A stretch of 12,154 nucleotides of DNA from Alcaligenaceae bacterium (lineage in GTDB: Bacteria; Pseudomonadota; Gammaproteobacteria; Burkholderiales; Burkholderiaceae_B): assembly GCA_012511095.1 (NCBI GenBank), contig JAAZGT010000078.1:1-12154 (forward strand), written 5' to 3'. The notes beneath the pieces were generated by a model. That model saw nothing but the letters and a program-made list of their open reading frames with translations. It did not search any database and was not told the origin of the DNA. Each line of letters starts with the position of its first letter. The first letter of the stretch is position 1. Shown in pieces: positions 1 to 6,756 of this stretch. Made by a program: the position numbers and the translations under genes.

Positions 1-2100
1 CATGCTGATGAAATTAAAGGGGTAGCTGGTAAAAATCTACGCGAGTTTATTCCTAATTTTGAGATGACTCGACGCTTAGTGACGATCAAAGATGATTGTG
101 AGTTACCCGAGGAAATCGATACGCCTGATGATTTGCGTCCTTTAAAGCAAGACAAAGAGGCTTTAATAGCGATTTACGATAAATACGGTTTCCGCCGATG
201 GCTGCAAGAGCTAACTGGTGATCCTGATGCCATTCCAGAGCAAGACGGTAGAGTACAAGTCGATCTGATTCCCGAAGAGCCTAAAAAGATTGACTACACA
301 ACAGTGACCACTAAGGCTCAATTAAATAAGTTAATTCAAACCGTTGAAAAGGCTGAGATCGTTGCCTTAGATACTGAAACTGATGGTCTTTATTCGATGT
401 CTGCCCGTTTGGTCGGCTTATCCATGTCGGTTAAAGCGGGCCAGGGTTGGTATGTACCAGTAGGGCACAATGGCTCCATGTTAGATGAGCAACCAGAGCA
501 ATTAGACAAAGCATTAGTATTAGAGCGTTTACGTCCTTGGCTTGAAAATGACAAAGCTAATAAGGTGCTACAAAATGCTAAATTTGATGCTCATGTTTTA
601 GCTAATGAGGGTGTGACCCTAAAAGGTATTAAGCATGACACCATGTTAATGGCCTATGTTTTAGACTCTTCCAAGCGTGTGGGCATGGAGGAGCTCATGC
701 AGCGTTACCTCGGTCTCAAAGGTATTAGCTATGAGGAGATTTGTGGCAAGGGGGCAAAAGCCATAACCTTTGATCAAGTGCCGATTGATAAAGCTTCTCA
801 ATATGCTTGTGAAGATGCCGATATGACGTTGCGCTTATTTGAGGTGATGCTACCTTTAATTGAAGCTCAAGAGGGTTTTAAGCGTATTTATGAGTTAGAG
901 ATGCAGGTGTCACCCGTGCTCACAACAATGGAGCGCAATGGCGTTAAGTTAGATGAAAAGTCATTACTCGAGCAGAGCCGCGTTTTTGCTGAGCGCTTAG
1001 ATGAGTTAGAGCAACAAGCTTATGAGCTTGCGGGTGAGGAGTTTAATTTAAATTCGCCGCGTCAGCTGGGCGTGATTTTATTCGAAAAAATGGGTCTGCC
1101 AGTAGAAAAGAAAACGCCTAGTGGTGCACCATCTACCAATGAGGAGGTTCTAATAAAATTAGCCGAGAACTATCCTTTACCTAAATTGATTTTAGAGTAT
1201 CGTAGCTTAGCTAAACTCAAATCGACGTATACCGATAAGTTACCAACCATGATTTGGCCTGCAACTGGTCGTGTGCATACAAGCTATTCACAGGCATCGG
1301 TGGTGACCGGACGTTTATCATCTTCTGAGCCAAACTTACAAAATATACCGGTGCGTACCGAGGAGGGGCGTCGTATTCGTAGTGCCTTTGTGGCCGAGCC
1401 GGGCAATGTCATTATGGCGGCTGACTATTCTCAAATTGAATTGCGTGTCATGGCGCATATTTCGGGTGATAAGGGTTTACGTAAAGCCTTCGAAGAGGGT
1501 AAGGATATTCACCGTAGTACCGCGGCTGAGGTTTTCTCAGTTGAAAACTTAGATGATGTGACCTCTGAACAACGTAACTCGGCTAAGACCATTAACTTCG
1601 GCCTGATTTATGGTATGGGTGTCTTTGGTTTGGCTAATACTTTAGGTATTACGCGCGATGCAGCTAAGCTCTATATTGATCGCTACTTTGCACGTTACCC
1701 AGGAGTTGCCGATTATATGGATCGCATTAAAAAAGAGGCCACCGATAACGGCTTTGTAGAAACAAGCTTTGGCCGTCGCCTATGGTTTACTGAGATTCAA
1801 GGCGCCAAAGGTCCTCGTCGAGCTAATGCCGAACGTCAAGCCATTAACGCGCCAATGCAGGGCACAGCCGCTGATCTTATTAAAATGGCGATGGTGTCAG
1901 TGCAAGACTTTATCGAAAAGGAAAAGCTTGAGTCACGCATGATCATGCAGGTGCATGACGAATTGGTACTTGAGGTGCCTGAAGCAGAAAAAGAGCTAAT
2001 GCGTGAGGCCTTACCTCGACTCATGAGTGAGGTTGCGACCTTAAGTGTGCCTTTAGTGGCCGAGGTTGCCGTAGGTGACAACTGGCGCGATGCTGAATAA
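1..2100 (+). CDS. polA: DNA polymerase I, 5'-truncated by the window edge
   Basis: DNA polymerase I fills gaps, removes Okazaki RNA primers and acts in excision repair. The frame is open from base 1, so the ATG at 64 is an internal Met and the real start lies upstream. The 699 visible codons are numbered from base 1. They begin in the C-terminal end of the 5'-nuclease domain. A 3'-5' exonuclease domain follows with all three Exo motifs: DTE near 124-126, NAKFD near 191, and YACEDAD near 263. Proofreading should therefore be intact. The polymerase domain carries motif A (DYSQIELR, catalytic Asp 475), motif B (RNSAKTINFGLIYG, Arg 525, Lys 529, Phe 533) and motif C (QVHDELVLEV, Asp 653). Their spacing matches E. 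coli D705, K758, F762 and D882 with an offset of about 229, so roughly 230 residues are missing. No frameshift or lost key residue is visible. It ends in TAA and converges on htpX. Confidence 0.98.
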   Translation, partial: HADEIKGVAGKNLREFIPNFEMTRRLVTIKDDCELPEEIDTPDDLRPLKQDKEALIAIYDKYGFRRWLQELTGDPDAIPEQDGRVQVDLIPEEPKKIDYTTVTTKAQLNKLIQTVEKAEIVALDTETDGLYSMSARLVGLSMSVKAGQGWYVPVGHNGSMLDEQPEQLDKALVLERLRPWLENDKANKVLQNAKFDAHVLANEGVTLKGIKHDTMLMAYVLDSSKRVGMEELMQRYLGLKGISYEEICGKGAKAITFDQVPIDKASQYACEDADMTLRLFEVMLPLIEAQEGFKRIYELEMQVSPVLTTMERNGVKLDEKSLLEQSRVFAERLDELEQQAYELAGEEFNLNSPRQLGVILFEKMGLPVEKKTPSGAPSTNEEVLIKLAENYPLPKLILEYRSLAKLKSTYTDKLPTMIWPATGRVHTSYSQASVVTGRLSSSEPNLQNIPVRTEEGRRIRSAFVAEPGNVIMAADYSQIELRVMAHISGDKGLRKAFEEGKDIHRSTAAEVFSVENLDDVTSEQRNSAKTINFGLIYGMGVFGLANTLGITRDAAKLYIDRYFARYPGVADYMDRIKKEATDNGFVETSFGRRLWFTEIQGAKGPRRANAERQAINAPMQGTAADLIKMAMVSVQDFIEKEKLESRMIMQVHDELVLEVPEAEKELMREALPRLMSEVATLSVPLVAEVAVGDNWRDAE

Positions 2101-2139
2101 AGCTTAAGTGGTTTTAATTTAATATAGTACTTACAAAAT

Positions 2140-2176
2140 AAAAATCACCGCTTCAATCTGAGGCGGTGATTTTTTT
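2140..2176. terminator. bidirectional intrinsic terminator between polA and htpX
   Basis: A 15-bp stem with one G-U pair (arms 2140-2154 and 2160-2174) closes a 5-nt loop. The left arm begins with a run of A and the right arm ends in seven T (2170-2176), so the hairpin has a U-tract on either strand. It lies 40 bases after the polA stop and about 17 bases beyond the htpX stop, serving both convergent genes. Confidence 0.9.
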
Positions 2177-2193
2177 GTGAACTAAATAAGTGA

Positions 2194-3063
2194 TTATTTA
2201 GCTAAGGCTTGAATGCGAACCTCTAAAGGTGGGTGAGTCGCAAATAAGCTTGCTAATTTAGCGTGATTTGAAATACCTAGGGCTTGGATATTCTTAGGCA
2301 ATTCACCTTCTTGTAGTTGCTGCAAGCGCTGTAAAGCCTTAATCATTGAGCTAGGGGTGCCCATGAGTTGAGCGGCACCAGCATCGGCTCTAAATTCACG
2401 TTGACGTGAGAACCAAGCCACAATCATTGAAGCCACTACACCGAAGATAATTTCTAGCACGATCACGGTAATAAAATAACCTGGGCCCGTGCCTTCGCGG
2501 TCATTTTTAAAAACAGCGCGATCCACAAAATAACCAACGACGCGCGCTAGGAAGATCACAAAGGTGTTAACCACCCCTTGGATAAGAGTCATGGTCACCA
2601 TATCGCCATTAGCAACGTGAGCAATTTCATGGCCTAAGACGGCAGCAACTTCCTCTTCACTCATGGTTTGTAAAAGGCCAGTGGAGACTGCAACTAAGGC
2701 ATCATTTTTAAAAGCACCAGTAGCAAAAGCGTTAGGTGCGCCATCATAAATAGCTACCTCAGGCATACCAATGCCAGCACGTTGCGCAAATTGAGATACC
2801 GTTTCAACTAACCAAGCCTCTTGTCTGTTGGCTGGGTTATTAGGGTCAATGACGCGAGCGCGAGTGCTCATTTTTGCCATTGGTTTACTAATTAGTAAAG
2901 AAATAATTGAACCGGTAAAACCGACAATTAAGGCAAAGACTAATAGGGATGTGTAATCAATCCCATTTTCAGTAAGCCAGCGGTTTAAACCGAAGATGCT
3001 AGTAGTAATTGATAGCACTAAAATAATGGCTAAGTTAGTAGCTAAAAATAAAAGGATTCGCAT
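2194..3063 (-). CDS. htpX: HtpX, inner-membrane zinc metalloprotease (M48B)
   Basis: HtpX is a membrane-bound zinc endoprotease that degrades misfolded membrane proteins alongside FtsH. The 289-residue product is close to the E. coli length (293). Two hydrophobic N-terminal segments (about 2-24 and 38-58) precede the catalytic region. The zinc site HEIAH is at 145-149, with the third ligand Glu 223 in the EFRAD motif. Two further hydrophobic stretches (about 158-180 and 196-217) lie between them, matching the family's four-segment topology. The ATG at 3063 starts directly at the first membrane segment, as in homologues; the upstream ribosome site (GGAA) is weak. The gene is transcribed alone, convergent with polA and divergent from the permease gene. 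Heat-shock or envelope-stress control is usual for the family, but I see no clear stress-sigma or CpxR site. Confidence 0.97.
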   Translation of the reverse strand: MRILLFLATNLAIILVLSITTSIFGLNRWLTENGIDYTSLLVFALIVGFTGSIISLLISKPMAKMSTRARVIDPNNPANRQEAWLVETVSQFAQRAGIGMPEVAIYDGAPNAFATGAFKNDALVAVSTGLLQTMSEEEVAAVLGHEIAHVANGDMVTMTLIQGVVNTFVIFLARVVGYFVDRAVFKNDREGTGPGYFITVIVLEIIFGVVASMIVAWFSRQREFRADAGAAQLMGTPSSMIKALQRLQQLQEGELPKNIQALGISNHAKLASLFATHPPLEVRIQALAK

Positions 3064-3114
3064 TGTATGATTTCCGTTTTTAATTTAATCGACAAAGGAT
3101 AAAATAGATCTTAG

Positions 3115-3144
3115 ATTTTATGCGCTCATTAATGACAATATCAA
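3115..3144 (-). promoter_or_regulatory. predicted sigma-70 promoter for htpX
   Basis: Read on the minus strand, TTGATA (3139-3144) and TAAAAT (3115-3120) are separated by 18 bases. Transcription would start near 3108, about 45 bases before the htpX ATG. This is a motif match only. Confidence 0.5.
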
Positions 3145-3149
3145 GCGCA
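3121..3149. repeat. inverted repeat overlapping the htpX promoter (possible operator)
   Basis: TGCGCT (3121-3126) and AGCGCA (3144-3149) form a perfect 6-bp inverted repeat separated by 17 bases. The interval includes the palindrome CATTAATG (3127-3134). The arms lie at the edges of the -35 and -10 boxes of the predicted htpX promoter, in the divergent htpX/permease spacer. Repressor binding is plausible but unproven, and six-base arms can arise by chance. Confidence 0.3.
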
Positions 3150-3201
3150 AAATATTAGCAAAGTGTCAGTATTTAAGTGTATTTGTTTTTAAGGGGTTTA
3201 T

Positions 3202-4089
3202 ATGCATTCTCTCTGGATGTTATTAGCATCGTTAATGTTTGCCTTTATGGGGGCGGGTGTTAAGTTTTTGGGAGAGATGAATATACCTTTGGCGCTAACC
3301 ATTATTGCCCGTGGTTTACCCTCGGTAGTATTAATATTTATTTGGGCAGTGCTAACTAAGCACTCATTACGTCCTAAAAGCTTAAGACTACATATTTTAA
3401 GAAATATATTTGGGGTGTCTGCTTTAGCGATGGTGTTTTACTGCTACTCCGTATTGCCACTTGCAACTGCCACCACATTAAACTATACCTCCTCTTTATT
3501 TATAGGCTTATGGGTATTTATCAAGGGGGTAGAGGGAAAAAGAGATTGGTTTCGTTTCCTCACCTGTTTATTAGGTTTTGCAGGAGTGATTTTGGTATTA
3601 AGACCTAGCATTGCGGAGGATCAGCTGTTTGCTGTGGCCTTAGGTTTAGGTTCGGGGATCTGCGCAGCTTGTGCCATGATGCAAATTCGCTCCTTAGGTG
3701 AGTTAGGCGAGTCGACATGGTTAGTGGTATTTTATTTTTCAGTAGTCGTTACCTTAGTCGGCTTAATAGTTTTTGATCATAATGCTATTCATGATGTTTC
3801 AGTACAATCATGGGCAGCATTAATTGTAGTGGGCCTCAGTGGTATGGTGGGCCAATTATGTGTGACTCAAGCTTATGGCTCAGGTTCCACGATATTCTCA
3901 GCGGTATTGCAGTATATGACCATTGTCTTTGCGGTTTTCTTGGGCGTACTGTTTTGGGAAGACGTCCCTGATTTGTGGGTTTGGATTGGTATTTTAGGGG
4001 TGATTGCTGCCGGTGTTTTATCAGCTGTGGCAACCGTAATTCAAAGTCGCAAAGCAAGTGAAGTACACCCCATAGCAGACGTTAGTTAG
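3202..4089 (+). CDS. DMT-superfamily (EamA-type) inner-membrane transporter
   Basis: This is a 295-residue, very hydrophobic protein with the layout of the drug/metabolite transporter superfamily: two tandem EamA-like halves of about five membrane segments each. The first half covers roughly residues 4-135 and the second roughly 143-281. Segments are visible near 4-23, 28-51, 66-84, 88-108, 118-134, 142-160, 172-190, 203-222, 231-251 and 258-280. The half-ending pattern GFAGVILVLRP (125-135) is typical of EamA proteins. The start is supported by AAGGGG at 3191-3196. Substrate cannot be told from sequence; relatives export amino acids, nucleotides or other metabolites. It stands alone, divergent from htpX, with 98 bases to the next gene. 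No clear terminator follows it. Confidence 0.88.
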   Translation: MHSLWMLLASLMFAFMGAGVKFLGEMNIPLALTIIARGLPSVVLIFIWAVLTKHSLRPKSLRLHILRNIFGVSALAMVFYCYSVLPLATATTLNYTSSLFIGLWVFIKGVEGKRDWFRFLTCLLGFAGVILVLRPSIAEDQLFAVALGLGSGICAACAMMQIRSLGELGESTWLVVFYFSVVVTLVGLIVFDHNAIHDVSVQSWAALIVVGLSGMVGQLCVTQAYGSGSTIFSAVLQYMTIVFAVFLGVLFWEDVPDLWVWIGILGVIAAGVLSAVATVIQSRKASEVHPIADVS

Positions 4090-4104
4090 AAATAAAAAGA
4101 CGCT

Positions 4105-4132
4105 TTGACATTGTTCTTTGTTTTAGGATAAT
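4105..4132 (+). promoter_or_regulatory. predicted sigma-70 promoter for the sulfurtransferase gene
   Basis: A consensus TTGACA (4105-4110) is followed after 16 bases by GATAAT (4127-4132). Transcription would begin near 4139, leaving a leader of about 48 bases. It lies in the spacer after the permease gene, so the sulfurtransferase gene probably has its own transcript. Confidence 0.65.
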
Positions 4133-4187
4133 CTTGTCTATACGATGCAAATCAATTTAAAACTAAAATAACAGTAAGAGGTCAGCG

Positions 4188-5051
4188 ATGAATCCATTAA
4201 TTCCAGCACACGGCTTAAAAGACTTACTTCAATCTGGTGGTGCAGACAACAAATTGCATGTGATTGATGTACGTAGCAGCTTGCAAGACCCAGAGTTTGG
4301 GCGTGCTGCTTATTTAGAAGGACATATTCCTGGTGCTGTATTTTTTGATATAGATACGGACCTGTCTACTACACCTACAGGGACTAATGGTCGCCATCCT
4401 TTACCTGAGCGTGAAGATTTTGCGGCTGTATTAGCTAGTCGCGGTATGCAATCAAATGATCATTACGTTGTGTATGATGATTGCAATAGCATGTTCGCCG
4501 CACGCTTATGGTGGATGCTCCGTTGGGTAGGCTGTGCTAATTCACAGGTGCTTAATGGTGATTTAACAGCATGGAAAGCGATTGGTGGTGAGCTTGAATC
4601 AGGCGATGTCGCTTTTGCTCCGGCAGTCGAGTGGCAAGAGTCACCGCGTTTAGTGGGTGGTCGTGTCAATGCTGATGAGGTTGAGGTTAATATTCGCCTG
4701 CAAGATTTCTTAGTGGTTGATGCACGAGCTCATGACCGATTTACTGGTGAAAATACGGCAATGGACCCTGTGGCTGGGCATATTCCAGGCGCCGTCAATC
4801 GTCCATTTACTAGCAATATTGACGAAACGGGTCAATTTAAATCCTCTGATGTATTGCGTCGTGAGTTTAATGAATTGCTTGGTGTGCGCCCATCAAGTGA
4901 AGTGGTAGCACAATGTGGCTCAGGTATTAGTGCCTGCCATAATTTATTAGCGATGGAGATCGCTGGTCTCAAAGGAGCCAAGCTCTATTCTGGTTCTTGG
5001 AGTGAGTGGATTAGTGATCCAAATCGCCCAATCGCAACCGGCGAAGCTTAA
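4188..5051 (+). CDS. sseA: two-domain sulfurtransferase, 3-mercaptopyruvate type
   Basis: The 287-residue product has two rhodanese domains: an inactive N-terminal one (about 6-130, with IDVRS and GHIPGAVFFDID) and a catalytic C-terminal one (about 150-282, with VVDARAHDRF and GHIPGAVNRPF). The active-site loop is CGSGISAC with nucleophile Cys 243. The CG(S/T)G loop is the signature of 3-mercaptopyruvate sulfurtransferases, which move sulfur from mercaptopyruvate to thiol acceptors or cyanide. Thiosulfate-type rhodaneses usually have a CRxGx(R/T) loop. The end of the protein resembles E. coli SseA (SGSWSEW here). AAGAGG lies upstream of the ATG. The gene has its own promoter and terminator. 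Preference for mercaptopyruvate over thiosulfate is inferred from the loop only. Confidence 0.88.
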   Translation: MNPLIPAHGLKDLLQSGGADNKLHVIDVRSSLQDPEFGRAAYLEGHIPGAVFFDIDTDLSTTPTGTNGRHPLPEREDFAAVLASRGMQSNDHYVVYDDCNSMFAARLWWMLRWVGCANSQVLNGDLTAWKAIGGELESGDVAFAPAVEWQESPRLVGGRVNADEVEVNIRLQDFLVVDARAHDRFTGENTAMDPVAGHIPGAVNRPFTSNIDETGQFKSSDVLRREFNELLGVRPSSEVVAQCGSGISACHNLLAMEIAGLKGAKLYSGSWSEWISDPNRPIATGEA

Positions 5052-5061
5052 TCTAATATAG

Positions 5062-5092
5062 GCCCAAGTTCAAATATGACTTGGGCTTTTTT
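5062..5092 (+). terminator. intrinsic terminator after the sulfurtransferase gene
   Basis: GCCCAAGT (5062-5069) pairs perfectly with ACTTGGGC (5079-5086) around a 9-nt loop and is followed directly by six T (5087-5092). It begins 10 bases after the stop codon. Confidence 0.92.
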
Positions 5093-5505
5093 GTATTTAA
5101 TTGAGTTGCATTTTGCATAACAGTTGCTTTATAAAGAGTTAAAAGCATAGCTTAAAGTCTTGAATAAAATTAGTAAAATATGAGGGTTGTTATCTTTATT
5201 AAATAAAGACAGGCCAATCCGCTTTGTTTTTTGCAAATAATACTTAAAGAAAATACTAATAATCGTGCGCTTAAAAATATTGGCTATGTCATTGAGTGAG
5301 TGGAAATTGATGCTTAAACTTAAAACACAAAAAGCACTAAAAGAATAAAAAACCAATCTCAATATTATCTTTTAAATAAATTTAATTATTAGACTAACAA
5401 GCCATTTTTTAATAGTAGTTGGGTTTTATCCTGACTAAGAAATTCAGAAATATAGTCATAATACAAAGACGATCTCAGCAAGCATTAGTTATTTATTGAA
5501 AATTA
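5093..5505. other. AT-rich intergenic gap without a convincing gene
   Basis: This stretch is visibly more AT-rich than the genes around it; for example 5341-5400 has only 9 G or C in 60 bases. The longest open frame is on the minus strand (5129-5362, 77 codons). It needs a TTG start, has no recognisable domain and shows no good ribosome site. I see no tRNA, long repeat or strong hairpin. It may be a decayed gene or simply promoter-distal spacer. Confidence 0.6.
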
Positions 5506-5534
5506 GCGACAAAAACCATGGATTTTCGTACAAT
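5506..5534 (+). promoter_or_regulatory. predicted sigma-70 promoter of the xseB-ispA-dxs-folE2 operon
   Basis: GCGACA (5506-5511, four of six consensus bases) and TACAAT (5529-5534, five of six) are 17 bases apart. Transcription would begin near 5541, only about 24 bases before xseB, giving a very short leader with a strong AGGAGG. Confidence 0.55.
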
Positions 5535-5564
5535 GTTGGATTGTTAAATTATTAGGAGGCTGAG

Positions 5565-5825
5565 GTGTCTAAGGACAAATCAGTTTTGCATACTGAGCAG
5601 CAGGAATTGCCCGAGCAGTTCGAAGAGGCTATGAAGGAGTTGCAGGGCATTGTTCAGTCGATGGAAAATCAAATATTGTCACTGGATGATGCGCTCAAAG
5701 CGTATGAGCGCGGTATGTTACTAAGCCGTGTTTGTCAGCAAAAATTAGATGATGCGCAGTTGCAGGTGCAAGTGTTGCAAGATAATCTACTCAAGCCTTT
5801 AGTGCAGGATAACGAGGGTAATTAA
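5565..5825 (+). CDS. xseB: exodeoxyribonuclease VII small subunit
   Basis: XseB is the small subunit of exonuclease VII. Several copies bind each XseA and the complex degrades single-stranded DNA to oligonucleotides in the cytoplasm. The 86-residue product matches the family in length (E. coli 80) and pattern: FEEAMKELQGIVQ, then LSLDDALKAYERGM, then a heptad-like helix CQQKLDDAQLQVQVL. The start is GTG at 5565, chosen because AGGAGG sits at 5554-5559, five bases upstream. The first in-frame ATG (codon 23) would cut into the conserved helix. It is the first gene of the operon, and its TAA abuts the ispA ATG with no gap, so translational coupling is likely. xseA is not in the window. Confidence 0.96.
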   Translation: MSKDKSVLHTEQQELPEQFEEAMKELQGIVQSMENQILSLDDALKAYERGMLLSRVCQQKLDDAQLQVQVLQDNLLKPLVQDNEGN

Positions 5826-6743
5826 ATGGTCCAAGATCCGTCTTTTGATCTTTGGTTAAGTTCGCATGTCGTGCCAACAATTGAGTCTGCCTTAGAGCAG
5901 AGTCTAACCGTGACCGATGAAGCTCCTGAATTAGCTGGATTGCACGAAGCAATGCGTTACGCCTGTTTAGGAGGTGGTAAGCGTATTCGTGCGGCTTTGG
6001 TTTTAGCCGCTGGTGAGGCAGCGCATCCGAGTGAGCAAGTTGAGCAGTCTAAAAAAGCATTAGTGGCAGCGGCAACAGCCGTTGAGTTAATTCATGCTTA
6101 TTCATTAGTGCATGATGACATGCCTTGTATGGATGATGATGAATTACGTCGTGGTAAACCGACAGTGCATATACAATATGGTGAAGCCAATGCTTTATTA
6201 GTAGGTGATGCCCTACAAAGCTTGGCTTTTGAGACCATTGCCAATATGCCAGTGGCGCCTGCTTTAGTAGTTAAAGCGATGCAGCATTTAGCTGTGGCCT
6301 CTGGGAGTAGGGGCATGGTTGGTGGCCAATATATGGACTTGGCTTCGGTCGATCAGCAGATTTCCAAATCGCGACTTAAGCTAATGCATCAGTTAAAAAC
6401 TGGTGCTCTCATTCAAGCGAGTGTGTTGTTGGGGTCAATAACCGTAGCAACAAGTTATGAAGACCATTTGTCGCTTAAGACCTATGCAGAAAAACTAGGT
6501 TTAGCCTATCAAGTGGTTGATGATATTTTAGATGCGACCGAGGATACCAGCGTTTTAGGTAAGACAGCGGGTAAGGATGAGCTTGACAATAAGCCTACCT
6601 ATGTTAGCGTTTTAGGTTTAGAAGAGGCCAAGGCCTATGCCGATGCTTTGCACCAACAAGCGCTCGAAGCAATTCAAACGCTTGGGCCGCGTGCCGATCG
6701 ATTACGATCTCTGGCTGCTTTGATTGTTCGTCGCCAAAGCTAG
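5826..6743 (+). CDS. ispA: farnesyl diphosphate synthase
   Basis: IspA condenses dimethylallyl diphosphate with isopentenyl diphosphate to geranyl and then farnesyl diphosphate. This is the precursor for undecaprenyl phosphate, ubiquinone side chains and other prenyl products. The 305-residue protein has the trans-prenyltransferase motifs: GGGKRIR (49-55), the first Asp-rich motif DDMPCMDDDELRRG (from 97), GGQYMDL (166-172) and the second Asp-rich motif DDILD (232-236). The residues before the first motif (AYSLVHDD) closely match E. coli IspA, which supports a farnesyl rather than a longer-chain product. The ATG follows the xseB stop directly. Its ribosome site (GAGGG near 5815-5819) lies inside xseB, which suggests coupled translation. 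Its distal partner dxs begins 13 bases later. Confidence 0.96.
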   Translation: MVQDPSFDLWLSSHVVPTIESALEQSLTVTDEAPELAGLHEAMRYACLGGGKRIRAALVLAAGEAAHPSEQVEQSKKALVAAATAVELIHAYSLVHDDMPCMDDDELRRGKPTVHIQYGEANALLVGDALQSLAFETIANMPVAPALVVKAMQHLAVASGSRGMVGGQYMDLASVDQQISKSRLKLMHQLKTGALIQASVLLGSITVATSYEDHLSLKTYAEKLGLAYQVVDDILDATEDTSVLGKTAGKDELDNKPTYVSVLGLEEAKAYADALHQQALEAIQTLGPRADRLRSLAALIVRRQS

Positions 6744-6756
6744 GATAGGGGTATAG

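Noticed and set aside
1..63. ATG at 64 as the true start of the polymerase gene
   Set aside because: The frame is open and homologous to polymerase I upstream to base 1, and about 230 N-terminal residues of the family are missing, so the gene is cut by the window.
4717..4908. 63-codon plus-strand frame inside the sulfurtransferase gene
   Set aside because: It is a +1 frame shadow covered by the catalytic rhodanese domain and has no ribosome site.
5106..5117. TTGCATTTTGCA, repeated at 10164-10175
   Set aside because: A 12-base exact repeat is expected a few times by chance in a window of this size and composition, and the flanks do not match.
5129..5362. 77-codon minus-strand open frame in the AT-rich gap
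   Set aside because: It needs a TTG start, has no good ribosome site or recognisable domain, and low-complexity AT-rich DNA readily gives such frames on one strand.
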